Position numbers and translations under genes: made by a program. From a virus: 64,000 bases of DNA. Under the pieces are notes generated by a model, which saw only the letters and a list, made by a program, of their open reading frames with translations, was not told where the DNA came from and made no database searches. The first letter of the stretch is position 1; every line of letters begins with the position of its first letter. The stretch covers positions 124,001 through 188,000 of the IMG/VR virus record IMGVR_UViG_3300035698_035366; one strand, 5' to 3'. Positions 33,955 through 42,661 of the stretch are shown piece after piece.

Positions 33955-35181
33955 ATGTCTTCAGCTAATTATATGCGCGACATTTTAGATAATATGCCCC
34001 ATCGTTTAGATGAGAAAGGTATTATTGGTAGAGCTATGGGTTCTGCCAAACGCAAAGCTTCTAAGCGTATAGGACAAGCCAGGGTTGATAGCGGAAATGC
34101 TAAAAAATCTGCTAAAGGATCTCAACAAGTGCAAGATGTGGATTCTTATGATAATATGGTTGATGCGTTTGGTTATACGTGGAATACATGGTCGAGTAAT
34201 AAAAAAGATAATAATAAATGGCCTGATGCAGATCGCAAACGTAATGGTACAAAAACAAAAACTGTTGGTAATCTGGCATTGTATCTTTTTGGCTTGGGGC
34301 TTGAAGTAACAGAAATTAGAGACTTCTTCAGTCAAGCTAAACTTGATGCACGAGAAGGATTAGGGAAAATTAAAAACCATTTGGATGCAACGGGATTGGG
34401 GAATCAACCGAAAGACACGAAAGACACGAAAGACCCTAACGTCGCGAAAGACACTAACGACACCGAAGACCCAGACGATTTACGCAATATACTTGATTCA
34501 ATGCGTATACCAACTTCAGCTGATAGATTCATGCTATTAGAATTTGTTGTGTTATTAACCGAAGCCGGCGCGTCTTTCAACTTGAAGTCAGTAGCTGACG
34601 ATTTTGCAAACTGGGCCATTGATACTGGCAAAGATTATTTGGGAATCGGTAATGATGATGGTACTGACGGTGCAGGTGAAGAGAAAGTAGATACTGAAGA
34701 GTTTCGAAAAGATTTAATCTCAGCACTTCTAAAATATGGTAAAGGGACCAGTAAGAACCCTGAATGGGTTCAGAACCGCCTCCTACCAGATTCCAAAATG
34801 GAATTATTGCAAAAATTGAATAAACTTAATAACAAGGATGCCAAAAACCCCGAGGAAGAATTAAATGGTACTTTGATAAATGACGAAAAGAATCGAAAAT
34901 TTATCGAGTTTGCCCATATACTTTTGGGAATGTATAAAGATAACAAAGAAAAGTACAGTTTGTTGAGTAAAGAGATAATGAAGGCTATGGTTAAGGCTGG
35001 CCCCGCGGATGGAAAAAGTGCTGGGAAAGAAATTGAAGATGGTTTAAAGAACTACTTACGGCAAATATCTGGTCCTATGAAAAATAATGCGTATGAACAG
35101 GGAACAGCTAGAAAGCTTTGGGCATTTGGATATGCCGGAGCAAGGTATATTAACAATAAGAAGTTATACGTGGAGAAATAA
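33955..35181 (+). CDS. Helical virion-type protein with KDT repeat
   Basis: ATG 33955 follows TTGGAGAAAT; the product is 408 residues. It begins MSSANYMRDILDNMPHRLDE and has a basic patch near residue 25-50 (SAKRKASKRIGQAR) that could bind DNA. Near 157 a short tandem repeat (KDTKDTKDP...KDTNDTEDP) makes a flexible linker between two helical halves. No family is recognised. It is likely part of a head or neck assembly given its setting. Confidence 0.7.
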   Translation: MSSANYMRDILDNMPHRLDEKGIIGRAMGSAKRKASKRIGQARVDSGNAKKSAKGSQQVQDVDSYDNMVDAFGYTWNTWSSNKKDNNKWPDADRKRNGTKTKTVGNLALYLFGLGLEVTEIRDFFSQAKLDAREGLGKIKNHLDATGLGNQPKDTKDTKDPNVAKDTNDTEDPDDLRNILDSMRIPTSADRFMLLEFVVLLTEAGASFNLKSVADDFANWAIDTGKDYLGIGNDDGTDGAGEEKVDTEEFRKDLISALLKYGKGTSKNPEWVQNRLLPDSKMELLQKLNKLNNKDAKNPEEELNGTLINDEKNRKFIEFAHILLGMYKDNKEKYSLLSKEIMKAMVKAGPADGKSAGKEIEDGLKNYLRQISGPMKNNAYEQGTARKLWAFGYAGARYINNKKLYVEK

Positions 35182-35182
35182 T

Positions 35183-35956
35183 ATGACCTTTGAACTGTTT
35201 AATGATTTGTTGGAAAGTAGATTAATAAGGAGTCGATCGGCTTTATCAAAATATGATGCACAGGACATTGCTAATCTAACATTTCTATATTTTATTGCTA
35301 TGGAAATTTTATCACAGGAGTTTTCAACAACTAGATTTGCAAGTAATTATGCTCGAAAGACCATTACATATAATAATTTTGATAGGCTAATAACCGCATC
35401 TACTGATTTATATGTACTAATGCATGTATTGATGGGTAAGAATAGCGAGGAAGCCCGTAAGCAATTAAAAAATGATTCATCGAATGATGTTTTTTTCCAA
35501 GGATTGAATTTACCGCTTCCACAAATTAAAAAATATTTTAACGATATTCATAAAAATAAACGGGATACTGGTTTTTCGAGACGTTTATTATACACACTAC
35601 AAAGCAAATTAAGAATATCCAATTCAAATTATCGCTCGATGCGAATATTAGCAAGTGATTGGTCTGAACAGACAGAAGAGCGTAAGCGTTTAACAATGAC
35701 TAGGTTGCTTATGGCATTACGAAAAAATGCAATTATGAGTGAACTTCTACCGGTATTAGAAAAAGTGGCTAAGAGTAATAAATATGAGATAAAAGGAGCC
35801 AATAATCCAGAAGAAGAACAGCCAAAGAAAAATGGTAGTAATTTTTGGAAAACATTGGCTGTTGGGGCATTAGGTGCCGCAGGTGGCGCATATGCTGGAT
35901 ATAAATTAGTTCAAAATCCAAATATAAGGAAACAGAGATCATGGTCAACCAAATAA
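35183..35956 (+). CDS. Helical protein with C-terminal glycine-zipper membrane segment
   Basis: ATG 35183 with GGAGAAA upstream gives 257 residues. Most is helical and basic. Near residue 225 is a Gly/Ala-rich hydrophobic segment (LAVGALGAAGGAYAGYKL), like glycine-zipper helices that insert in membranes, then a short basic tail. It could be an ejected internal protein or a membrane-associated factor; I do not recognise the family. It overlaps the next gene by 16 bases. Confidence 0.65.
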   Translation: MTFELFNDLLESRLIRSRSALSKYDAQDIANLTFLYFIAMEILSQEFSTTRFASNYARKTITYNNFDRLITASTDLYVLMHVLMGKNSEEARKQLKNDSSNDVFFQGLNLPLPQIKKYFNDIHKNKRDTGFSRRLLYTLQSKLRISNSNYRSMRILASDWSEQTEERKRLTMTRLLMALRKNAIMSELLPVLEKVAKSNKYEIKGANNPEEEQPKKNGSNFWKTLAVGALGAAGGAYAGYKLVQNPNIRKQRSWSTK

Positions 35957-36903
35957 AGAGAGAGATGCGTAAATTGTTGGATCATATTAATGATGGTTAT
36001 AATAATACGACACCAAAGAAAAAGTTGAATGAGAGTCGTATTGTGATGGAAGCTGATAATGATTTCACAGATGCTCTACGCCAGAAGATCGTTAATGACG
36101 ATGATTATAAAAATGGTGACGTACATCAAGCAATTTTGAATGTCGCATATGATGATTGGCAAAATAATGATAAAATGCAAGGTTATAGAGATATGATTGA
36201 ACATACCCATGTTACTTATGGTCCATTGGCTGCATTTGCAGTTCTTGCAGGAAAGCACAACCAACAAGTTGAGAATGGTGGCCATGCGCAATATTTCGAT
36301 AATGGTTATGCTGGTGGTGATGGGCCGGGTGGTCGGAAAGATGAAAGTGATACAGAATTGCATCAAATGCTCATTGAATTCGCCAATCAATATAATATTT
36401 CATCCTTATCCGGTGGTTCAGATGCTTTAGAAATTTATAATGAATGGAAACCAAGTCAATCAGATTGTGATGAATGCGGCGGTAATGGACACTACGAAGA
36501 AGACTGTCCTGACTGTCATGGTCAAGGTATGGATGATGAAGGAGAAACGTGTGAATACTGTGATGGTAGCGGAGTTGATCAAGGCGAATGTAGTCAATGC
36601 TGGGGAAGTGGTGAAGGTGAAGTTACCGGAGAAGCTGATTATTTAGATAGTGCATGGTATAAACTTAACGGACCATACATGAAAGCATTAAACAGTTTCT
36701 TTGCCAGCAAGCTAAAATCCAATACAACAGAAGAAAGCTTTAACCATGTAGAAGAAACAGCTACTTCCGGTGGATCAAGTGCTGGTGGTATCGCGTCTGT
36801 ACCTGGATCTTTGGGTGCGGGATTCGGCGGAGACCCAAAAGCAAGCATTTATCACAAAAAAGAAAAGAAAAACCGGAAAAAGCCTACCATAATTAAGAGA
36901 TAA
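35941..36903 (+). CDS. DMP19-like domain plus DnaJ-type zinc-finger protein
   Basis: This 320-residue protein joins two modules. Residues 75-150 (GPLAAFAVLAGKHNQQVENG, GHAQYFDNGYAGG) resemble the DMP19/DUF4375 family, some members of which are DNA-mimic proteins. Residues 175-225 hold four CxxCxGxG-like repeats (CDECGGNG, CPDCHGQG, CEYCDGSG, CSQCWGSG), the cysteine-rich zinc domain of DnaJ. The tail is Gly/Ser-rich then basic (KKEKKNRKKPTIIKR), a type of end common in virion proteins. No J domain is present. It might be a virion-assembly chaperone, which is inference. Confidence 0.75.
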   Translation: MVNQIKREMRKLLDHINDGYNNTTPKKKLNESRIVMEADNDFTDALRQKIVNDDDYKNGDVHQAILNVAYDDWQNNDKMQGYRDMIEHTHVTYGPLAAFAVLAGKHNQQVENGGHAQYFDNGYAGGDGPGGRKDESDTELHQMLIEFANQYNISSLSGGSDALEIYNEWKPSQSDCDECGGNGHYEEDCPDCHGQGMDDEGETCEYCDGSGVDQGECSQCWGSGEGEVTGEADYLDSAWYKLNGPYMKALNSFFASKLKSNTTEESFNHVEETATSGGSSAGGIASVPGSLGAGFGGDPKASIYHKKEKKNRKKPTIIKR

Positions 36904-36926
36904 GGTGCAACAAAATATACTTCTTG

Positions 36927-36934
36927 TATAAATA
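36927..36934 (+). promoter_or_regulatory. Late-promoter-like box TATAAATA
   Basis: An exact T4-type TATAAATA lies 61 bases before the ATG of the strongly codon-biased gene at 36995. Confidence 0.55.
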
Positions 36935-36994
36935 ATATTACACGGACTCAAAATATTTGAGGCCATATTAACACATTTATTGGAGACAAATAAA

Positions 36995-37447
36995 ATGGTA
37001 ACTAAAGTAAACGGTTTTAGCCAGACAGGAGTAGAAGCTCTTACTGGTAATCTAGACTTCTTCACAGTTCGCACACTTGAGCCAATCCTAACAGATGGCC
37101 AGGATGAAGGAACGCCAGTATCTGGTGAAGTAACACAGGGCGACGCAACCACACAGGCTGCCCTAGACCTCCTAATCGAAACAATTTCACAGCGTGCTCA
37201 GCCAGTAATTCTTTCCAACGTTGCTGTTTCTCGTGAAGCGGTTGCCGGTATCACTGACCTTCCAGCAGTTGCCGACGATGGTGATACAAATGATACAGTT
37301 TATGTATTCAAGTTTGCAATCGAGCATACAGAAGCATGGGATGCAGACCTACTAGCAGAAGCACTTGACTCTGCAAACGGTGTATTCGTATTCCGTACAC
37401 CAACAACAAACAACAACGTTGCAATCGTTCGTAACGCAACTCTATAA
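36995..37447 (+). CDS. Abundant virion-type protein, possible decoration protein
   Basis: The ATG at 36995 follows TTGGAG; the product is 150 residues. It is beta-rich and neutral-acidic (MVTKVNGFSQTGVEALTGN, ILSNVAVSREAVAG, YVFKFAIEHTEAWD). Codon choice is biased like gp32, the gene stands alone between a TATAAATA promoter box and a perfect terminator, and it lies among head-type genes. All this fits a protein made in large amounts, such as a capsid decoration or small structural protein. The family resemblance to virion proteins of other marine phages is from memory. Confidence 0.75.
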   Translation: MVTKVNGFSQTGVEALTGNLDFFTVRTLEPILTDGQDEGTPVSGEVTQGDATTQAALDLLIETISQRAQPVILSNVAVSREAVAGITDLPAVADDGDTNDTVYVFKFAIEHTEAWDADLLAEALDSANGVFVFRTPTTNNNVAIVRNATL

Positions 37448-37472
37448 TATTTAGAGTAATTGTTTAACATTT

Positions 37473-37497
37473 AATGGCGGGGCTTGTCCCCGCCATT
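37473..37497 (+). terminator. Terminator-like hairpin
   Basis: A perfect 10-bp stem AATGGCGGGG / CCCCGCCATT encloses a 5-base loop and is followed by CTTGTAT, a weak T-tract. It ends the single-gene unit at 36995. Confidence 0.75.
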
Positions 37498-37521
37498 CTT
37501 GTATCTAGAACTTCAGAATCT

Positions 37522-37529
37522 GCTAAATA
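37522..37529 (+). promoter_or_regulatory. Late-promoter-like box GCTAAATA
   Basis: GCTAAATA lies 55 bases before the ATG at 37584 in the gap after the terminator. Confidence 0.4.
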
Positions 37530-37583
37530 AATATAATATACTGTGGCATAATGTCACCATGACAAATTGAAGGGATTTAGGGA

Positions 37584-38555
37584 ATGTTAACAACTAAAAA
37601 CTTTAGAAATAAACTTATTCGAGAAGCAATTGAATCTTTGCTTGAAACAGGATTTAATTTGAAAGAATATGATATCGAAGAGCTTAAACGCGGGATCCTG
37701 AAGAATTTCGCCAGGTCGACGGAAGCGCGTTTTGATGTGGATAGTATAGATGATGCGACCAATATGCGTGGTATGTTTACTAGGCTTGCTAAAAAATCAT
37801 TTGCAGATCAAGAAATTCCACTTGAATCAACCAATGAAGATACTCAATTAGGACCAGATGGCCGCGGTGCATGGAAAGTTACTTATGTTTCTCCAGATAA
37901 GAAAGACATCGGTAATGATAATTTTGAAACTGAACGTGAAGCCAGACGATTTGCTCGCGCTTTAAAACGTAAAGGATATAACGATGTCCACGTTGAATTA
38001 GGTCAACTTGGTGAGGCCTACCCTGATGATTTTGACTCCAAAGCCGCTGATGCTTATTGGGGTGACAATGAAGAAGAATTCGAAAAGATGGCTGAAGCTT
38101 TAAAGTATGAAATTGATAATGTTGACCTAGAAGGGCATTCTAAAGATCCAGAAGATTATGAATATAATATGGAACATCTACTTGATGCGTTAGTTGGCGG
38201 TTTAAAATCCCGAGCAGAAGATGAAAATGCATTCCATGACATGTACAAAGATCTTTACAACTATGGTGAGAAAATTCTTGCTCCCAAGTTAAAAAAATAT
38301 ATGGGAATGGTTGATGAGGGTTATCATGTAGTTCCGGGAATTAATACAGAAAGATATCAAGAACGCGCCGGCTTAGAAGGACCATTCGGAACTAGAAGTG
38401 GGAAGGTTGTTTATTATGACCCGAAGGAAGGAAAATATTATGATTCGGATAGTGATATGTATTTGAGTCATGATGAATACGAGGCACTCAATTCAAATAG
38501 AAACGTTCATGAGAATGCACTTGTTAAACTTAGAAGATTATCAGGCATAAAGTAA
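37584..38555 (+). CDS. Acidic virion-type protein
   Basis: This 323-residue protein follows a AAGGGATTTAGG region. Residues 95-145 form a small domain (AWKVTYVSPDKKDIG, NFETEREARRFARALKRKGY). Near residue 270 there is a YYDPKEGKYYDSDSDMYL stretch, a Tyr/Asp pattern I associate with virion proteins of marine T4-like phages. It ends LRRLSGIK, similar to the LAGI motif of the genes at 3418 and 39560. Function unknown. Confidence 0.7.
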   Translation: MLTTKNFRNKLIREAIESLLETGFNLKEYDIEELKRGILKNFARSTEARFDVDSIDDATNMRGMFTRLAKKSFADQEIPLESTNEDTQLGPDGRGAWKVTYVSPDKKDIGNDNFETEREARRFARALKRKGYNDVHVELGQLGEAYPDDFDSKAADAYWGDNEEEFEKMAEALKYEIDNVDLEGHSKDPEDYEYNMEHLLDALVGGLKSRAEDENAFHDMYKDLYNYGEKILAPKLKKYMGMVDEGYHVVPGINTERYQERAGLEGPFGTRSGKVVYYDPKEGKYYDSDSDMYLSHDEYEALNSNRNVHENALVKLRRLSGIK

Positions 38556-38596
38556 TAAATACAACTAACTAGGGTTAAACACAGAAGGGCAATAAA

Positions 38597-38905
38597 ATGA
38601 CACTTGACGAATTATTTGAAGATGATGATTTCGAGAAAGAACTTGGGGAATCAGTAAAACGTATTTGGGCGAGATCTGGTAAGAAGGTTGTTCGTAAATT
38701 CAGGTGTACTGCTGGCCCAAAACAAGGTCGTATTGTTGCATCCGCCGCCGCATGTGGACGCGCACCTGATCCTAAAAAGCGTATGACGTTGAAAAAAACA
38801 AAAGCTGCTAAGGGAAAGCGTATGTCCCGTAAGGCCTTAAAGACAAAAAAGAGAAATCCAGCTTCAATTAGAGTTCAAAGACTTAATAAACAGGCAGGTA
38901 AGTAA
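38597..38905 (+). CDS. Small basic protein, possible head core or DNA-binding protein
   Basis: This 102-residue protein has an acidic start (DELFEDDDFEKE) and then is strongly basic to the end, with VRKFRCTAGPKQGRIV, two Cys, and many Lys/Arg (KKTKAAKGKRMSRKALKTKKR). It could bind packaged DNA or act in the prohead core; I recall similar proteins in marine T4-like phages. Its stop overlaps the next start by one base. Confidence 0.65.
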   Translation: MTLDELFEDDDFEKELGESVKRIWARSGKKVVRKFRCTAGPKQGRIVASAAACGRAPDPKKRMTLKKTKAAKGKRMSRKALKTKKRNPASIRVQRLNKQAGK

Positions 38906-39558
38906 TGACTGAAAAAACTCTAACTGAGGTTTTGCGAGACTATCAAAATTCAATTGAACGGAGCCTAGCTGGTGCAATTACCGGTAAAAAAGATGACGAG
39001 CTTGATAATTCGGATATCGAATCAGCCCAACAAATAGCAGCGAAAACAACAGATTCTTCGTATATGGCACTCGCAAATGCATTAGATATCGATGATGCGA
39101 AACAAGTACAAGATATAGTACATAGTATTAATCCGACTATAAAATTTGTAGAAATGAGGGAAACTAACTTGTTAGATCGAGACATGCTGGAATCTGCTGG
39201 TTTCACTTATGCTGCAATAGTACCACAAGAGTTGACTAAAAGGATTTCAGATTATTTGGATGAAAACGAAATTGATTATATGGATGATGGTACAGGAAAC
39301 TACCAGTTAAAACTCGGTGACCGAGAATCAGCATACAAAATTGGGCGTGGATTAAACAAAATGCTTACAGCAAGCCATATAGTTAGAGATTCAAAAGAAG
39401 AAGAAAACAAAACCAAGAAAAAAATTGTCAAAAGACATCGAACAGGGCTCGCTGGTATACAACAAACGGGTTCTGGTCCACACACCGCAGCTAAATATAC
39501 TAAACAAGATAGACGTGGTGGAAAGCACCGCAAAGAATTTAATTCGGGAGACGAATGA
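38905..39558 (+). CDS. Virion-type protein with basic tail
   Basis: This 217-residue protein has an acidic first two-thirds, including a small alpha/beta piece (LLDRDMLESAGFTYAAIVPQ; YQLKLGDRESAYKIGRGLNK), and a basic tail (KKKIVKRHRTGLAG, DRRGGKHRKEF). The opposite charges of head and tail suggest interaction with DNA or with acidic neighbours. No family recognised. Confidence 0.65.
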   Translation: MTEKTLTEVLRDYQNSIERSLAGAITGKKDDELDNSDIESAQQIAAKTTDSSYMALANALDIDDAKQVQDIVHSINPTIKFVEMRETNLLDRDMLESAGFTYAAIVPQELTKRISDYLDENEIDYMDDGTGNYQLKLGDRESAYKIGRGLNKMLTASHIVRDSKEEENKTKKKIVKRHRTGLAGIQQTGSGPHTAAKYTKQDRRGGKHRKEFNSGDE

Positions 39559-39559
39559 T

Positions 39560-40369
39560 ATGACAAAAGATAATAAATTAGATGAGCAGGTTCTTGGCTT
39601 CGCAAGTGTTGGTCGTCTACAGAAACTAGCAGGAATCCACAGTAATCTTCCGATTGTTAAACAAATCGATGAAGAAGATGATAAAAAACCTGACGAAGAT
39701 GGTGATGGTGTTCCTGATTGGGCCGATAAGAAGTCTGGAAAAGATGACAAGGAAGCCGTTAACGAAGATGAGTTTGATGGAATTGATGACTTCGATGATG
39801 ATCCGGTAATCGACCCAATGGGCGATAGCGGAATGCCTGGCGAATTGGGAGATGAACCAGTTGAAGAACCATTTGATCCAGAAATGGATGATATGGCACC
39901 AGAGCTCGACGATATGCCAGGAGATGACATGGGTCCTGATATGGACGATGACATGGTTTCAATGGATGATCTACCATCAGTAGAACCAGAACCAATGATG
40001 CCAGATTCAAGAATGGATATGGGAATGGGATCTGATATGGTTGGTGACGTTCGTTCAGAAATGGAAAGCAATTTAGACAGTTTATTGTCTTCTGCACCAA
40101 ACTTGAAGATTGCAGATTTCAAGGATGTTTTACACCACGCTGAAGAAGTTGTTGCGCAGATCCGTGCAATGGGTGCGCAGTACCTCAAGGAAGGTCGAGT
40201 AACAAGGCGTAATGCAAACAAAACGCTCCGTGAAGGATCAAATGCTTCTGGTTCAGGTTTCCGCAAGTCACTGTTTGAAGTTAATACAATTGTTAGTGAT
40301 AAAAAATATTCTAATAAAACCCACCCAACTCACCGATTGAAGCGTGGCAAAACAGCCGCAACCAAATAA
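39560..40369 (+). CDS. Asp/Met/Pro-rich virion-type protein with calcium-loop motif
   Basis: ATG 39560 follows CGGGAG; the product is 269 residues, and the longer upstream frame overlaps the previous gene. It begins with SVGRLQKLAGI. Residue 45-60 holds DEDGDGVPDWADKKSG, matching a DxDGDGxxD calcium-binding loop. Residues 75-150 are low-complexity, repeating short DDM/PDMDD units. The last 120 residues are ordered and end basic. It may be an assembly scaffold or calcium-stabilised structural protein. Confidence 0.7.
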   Translation: MTKDNKLDEQVLGFASVGRLQKLAGIHSNLPIVKQIDEEDDKKPDEDGDGVPDWADKKSGKDDKEAVNEDEFDGIDDFDDDPVIDPMGDSGMPGELGDEPVEEPFDPEMDDMAPELDDMPGDDMGPDMDDDMVSMDDLPSVEPEPMMPDSRMDMGMGSDMVGDVRSEMESNLDSLLSSAPNLKIADFKDVLHHAEEVVAQIRAMGAQYLKEGRVTRRNANKTLREGSNASGSGFRKSLFEVNTIVSDKKYSNKTHPTHRLKRGKTAATK

Positions 40370-40599
40370 TGCGTTGGATAGAAGTCCTTGGTGGATTACG
40401 AATGCCAATCAACAACGAGGAATCCAAGCTCGTTGATAAGATTGACGAATCCAAAGAATTTGATAAGGAAAAACTGTCAGAAAGAGAGCAAGAATTGGCT
40501 CGCAATCTCGTATCACGTGGAGTTTTAAATAGATTTTCCAATGATGATAGTATAGTATATTATACAGTTAATAAAATTCAACCAGCCTGGAGGGAATGA
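40369..40599 (+). CDS. Small charged protein
   Basis: This 76-residue protein starts on the last base of the preceding stop (TAATG) and is helical and charged (KLVDKIDESKEFDKEKLSER), with an ordered winged-helix-like end (ARNLVSRGVLNRFSND). No family recognised. Confidence 0.65.
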   Translation: MRWIEVLGGLRMPINNEESKLVDKIDESKEFDKEKLSEREQELARNLVSRGVLNRFSNDDSIVYYTVNKIQPAWRE

Positions 40600-41288
40600 T
40601 GGTTTCCACTGAAGAAAAGAATGAAATGAAGAGACTACGTGCTATCTTGGATTCAGGATTTGACGGATCAGTTCATTCGGATCCAGAAATACCATTCACG
40701 GAAACACCAAATACCGATGGTAAGATAGCCCCTCCAGCGTTATCATCGGCTAGAGATCCACAAATGGCTAAATTTTTGGCCATTACTGAAGGCTTTACCG
40801 ATACAGCAGAAAAATCTGCACAGTCATTACAAGAAAGCAATGACCCTGAAATACGGGAAGCACTCAATACTAATCACAGCGATGATAGTATTAGTATCGG
40901 AAATTGGAAGATTAAAATAGTTGAAAGGCCATCATATTCAAAGAAAAATATTAAGACATATGATATTATCAATAATTTGAACAACCAAGTAATAGTTGAG
41001 GGGTTGTATATTTATGAAGCCGCTCGCGGTCTTGTTCGACTACTAAACAAAGGTATTCCTTTAAACCAAACATCTCCACAACATATCATCCAGCTTGAAG
41101 CAAAATATGTCGCATTGCGTGATGATTTATATCGAGCAATGAAAAAACGCATTAAACTACGCGAAGAAGGTCACCTGAGCCAGTCAGGCATTTATAAGGC
41201 CCGAGCCGAAGATTATCAAGAGAAGGCATTTCTTACTAAAAAACAGATCATTGAGGCTTCAAACAACGCTCTGCGCCTACTTAGATAA
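40596..41288 (+). CDS. Virion-type hypothetical protein
   Basis: This 230-residue protein starts at an ATGATG just before the previous stop with GGAGGGA upstream. The first 100 residues are disordered-looking and Pro/Ser/Asp-rich. Residues 100-150 (SIGNWKIKIVERPSY, YDIINNLNNQVIVEGLYIYEAA) form a compact strand-rich domain, and the end is a charged helix pair. Similar architecture occurs in virion proteins, but no function is known to me. Confidence 0.7.
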   Translation: MMVSTEEKNEMKRLRAILDSGFDGSVHSDPEIPFTETPNTDGKIAPPALSSARDPQMAKFLAITEGFTDTAEKSAQSLQESNDPEIREALNTNHSDDSISIGNWKIKIVERPSYSKKNIKTYDIINNLNNQVIVEGLYIYEAARGLVRLLNKGIPLNQTSPQHIIQLEAKYVALRDDLYRAMKKRIKLREEGHLSQSGIYKARAEDYQEKAFLTKKQIIEASNNALRLLR

Positions 41289-41313
41289 AAATTGAAATCG
41301 TACAACTAGTCAG

Positions 41314-41322
41314 GCATAAATA
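41314..41322 (+). promoter_or_regulatory. Late-promoter-like box GCATAAATA
   Basis: GCATAAATA lies 32 bases before the ATG at 41354. The same 9-mer precedes the virion gene at 7534. Confidence 0.45.
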
Positions 41323-41353
41323 GTATATTAGTATACTAAAAGGGCTTGAACAA

Positions 41354-42643
41354 ATGGTTATTGATCAATTAGAATCTGGCACAGATCTTAATAAAATTTT
41401 AAACCTTCTGCGTAAACGCTTTGGTGTTGACTTGCGATTGCATGAATCAACCAAAGATGAAGTGGAACAAATTCTAGAACATTACGAGAATGTTAAGCGA
41501 ACAATTGCCTTAGCAGAATCTTTCAATACGACAATCAGTCATCCTGAATATGCAAAAGCAATTTTGATATGTGAGGCTTGCCGATTGTTTCTACATGAGA
41601 TTGCTCCTGCACGCAAGAACGCAAAGGTTCGCACTAAGAAGCAACAGAAAGCAGAAAAAACTATAGATGGCTCCGTTACTGAAGACATTTCTCCAGAATT
41701 ACAGATTGGTAAAGATTTTGAAGATGCCGGTACATGTTTTGATGGAGAAGATCATACACGGGATTACCGAGCAGATCGTAATCCAGCAAATCCGAAATCA
41801 TTTTCGTTTGATTATACAAAAGATGATTCAGCTGTTTTTGTCAAGGACGAATCACCTGAAACTTTACCAATTGATACAGAGAAATCATTTGAGGTTGTTT
41901 CGAAAGATGACGAATCGGGTGTTGTTGCTCGATATTCAGTACATAGAAACTTAAACCCAGATGATTATGCGGACGATCGAGATCCACGATCAATAACACC
42001 TGAACCAGAATCATCTAATCCAATGGATGCATTACGTGCAAGGTCCGACGCCGACAATCCAGAAACGAAGACGGGATTGGATCCAAGTCTTGAAACCGGT
42101 ATGACTATAGAAAAACCAAAATTTGTTGGCAGTGGAATACGGAAGAATATGAAAAAGGGATCATCAAATCCTACTCAACGAGAAATACCAGATCCAAATG
42201 ATCTACAAGCCGGAAACAAACAATTTTATAATAACGGTCACGTAAATGAAGCATCATTGGCATTGGCTTGGATTAACAAAATTAATGATAAAAAATATTA
42301 TAATAAAATCTTAGAAGCTGCTGATGCAGTCGCCACAGAACGAGATAAAGATATTATTCATATATTGAATGCTGTTGAAACTTATGGTCATCGTTATGCA
42401 AATTCAAAAAATGATGAGTATACTTTGGCTATGGTTGAAGCACTTAATATGCTAGGTGACGTTTCGGATCTTAATATTATAATGGAGGCACGATCCTCCG
42501 GCGATAAACATCGAAAATTATTCAATAAATTACTAAATAACTGTAGACAATTTAACCTGACTGAGGGACAGAAAAAGCGTTTTGTGTATGCTGCTCATAA
42601 TGCCTTGTTCCAAACAAATTTGGTTAAACATAATATTTTATAA
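41354..42643 (+). CDS. Virion-type protein with conserved N-terminal helical domain
   Basis: This 429-residue protein has an N-terminal helical domain (residues 30-90: EVEQILEHYENVKRTIALA, SFNTTISHPEYAKAILICEA, LHEIAP) that I recall in virion proteins of marine T4-like phages. The middle 200 residues are disordered and Asp/Pro-rich. The C-terminal 150 residues are helical (LALAWINKINDKKYYNKIL). Likely a virion or head-assembly protein. Confidence 0.7.
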   Translation: MVIDQLESGTDLNKILNLLRKRFGVDLRLHESTKDEVEQILEHYENVKRTIALAESFNTTISHPEYAKAILICEACRLFLHEIAPARKNAKVRTKKQQKAEKTIDGSVTEDISPELQIGKDFEDAGTCFDGEDHTRDYRADRNPANPKSFSFDYTKDDSAVFVKDESPETLPIDTEKSFEVVSKDDESGVVARYSVHRNLNPDDYADDRDPRSITPEPESSNPMDALRARSDADNPETKTGLDPSLETGMTIEKPKFVGSGIRKNMKKGSSNPTQREIPDPNDLQAGNKQFYNNGHVNEASLALAWINKINDKKYYNKILEAADAVATERDKDIIHILNAVETYGHRYANSKNDEYTLAMVEALNMLGDVSDLNIIMEARSSGDKHRKLFNKLLNNCRQFNLTEGQKKRFVYAAHNALFQTNLVKHNIL

Positions 42644-42661
42644 GGGCACAAGGAGTCAATT

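Noticed and set aside
34416-34473. Short tandem KDTKDTKDP-type repeat as a CRISPR or regulatory repeat
   Set aside because: It is only about 50 bases, in frame within a gene, and encodes a simple linker. There are no spacers of constant length.
39700-40050. Long minus-strand frames opposite the Asp/Met-rich gene
   Set aside because: They mirror the low-complexity GAT/ATG codons of the real gene and have Ser/Pro-rich or His-rich composition typical of shadows.
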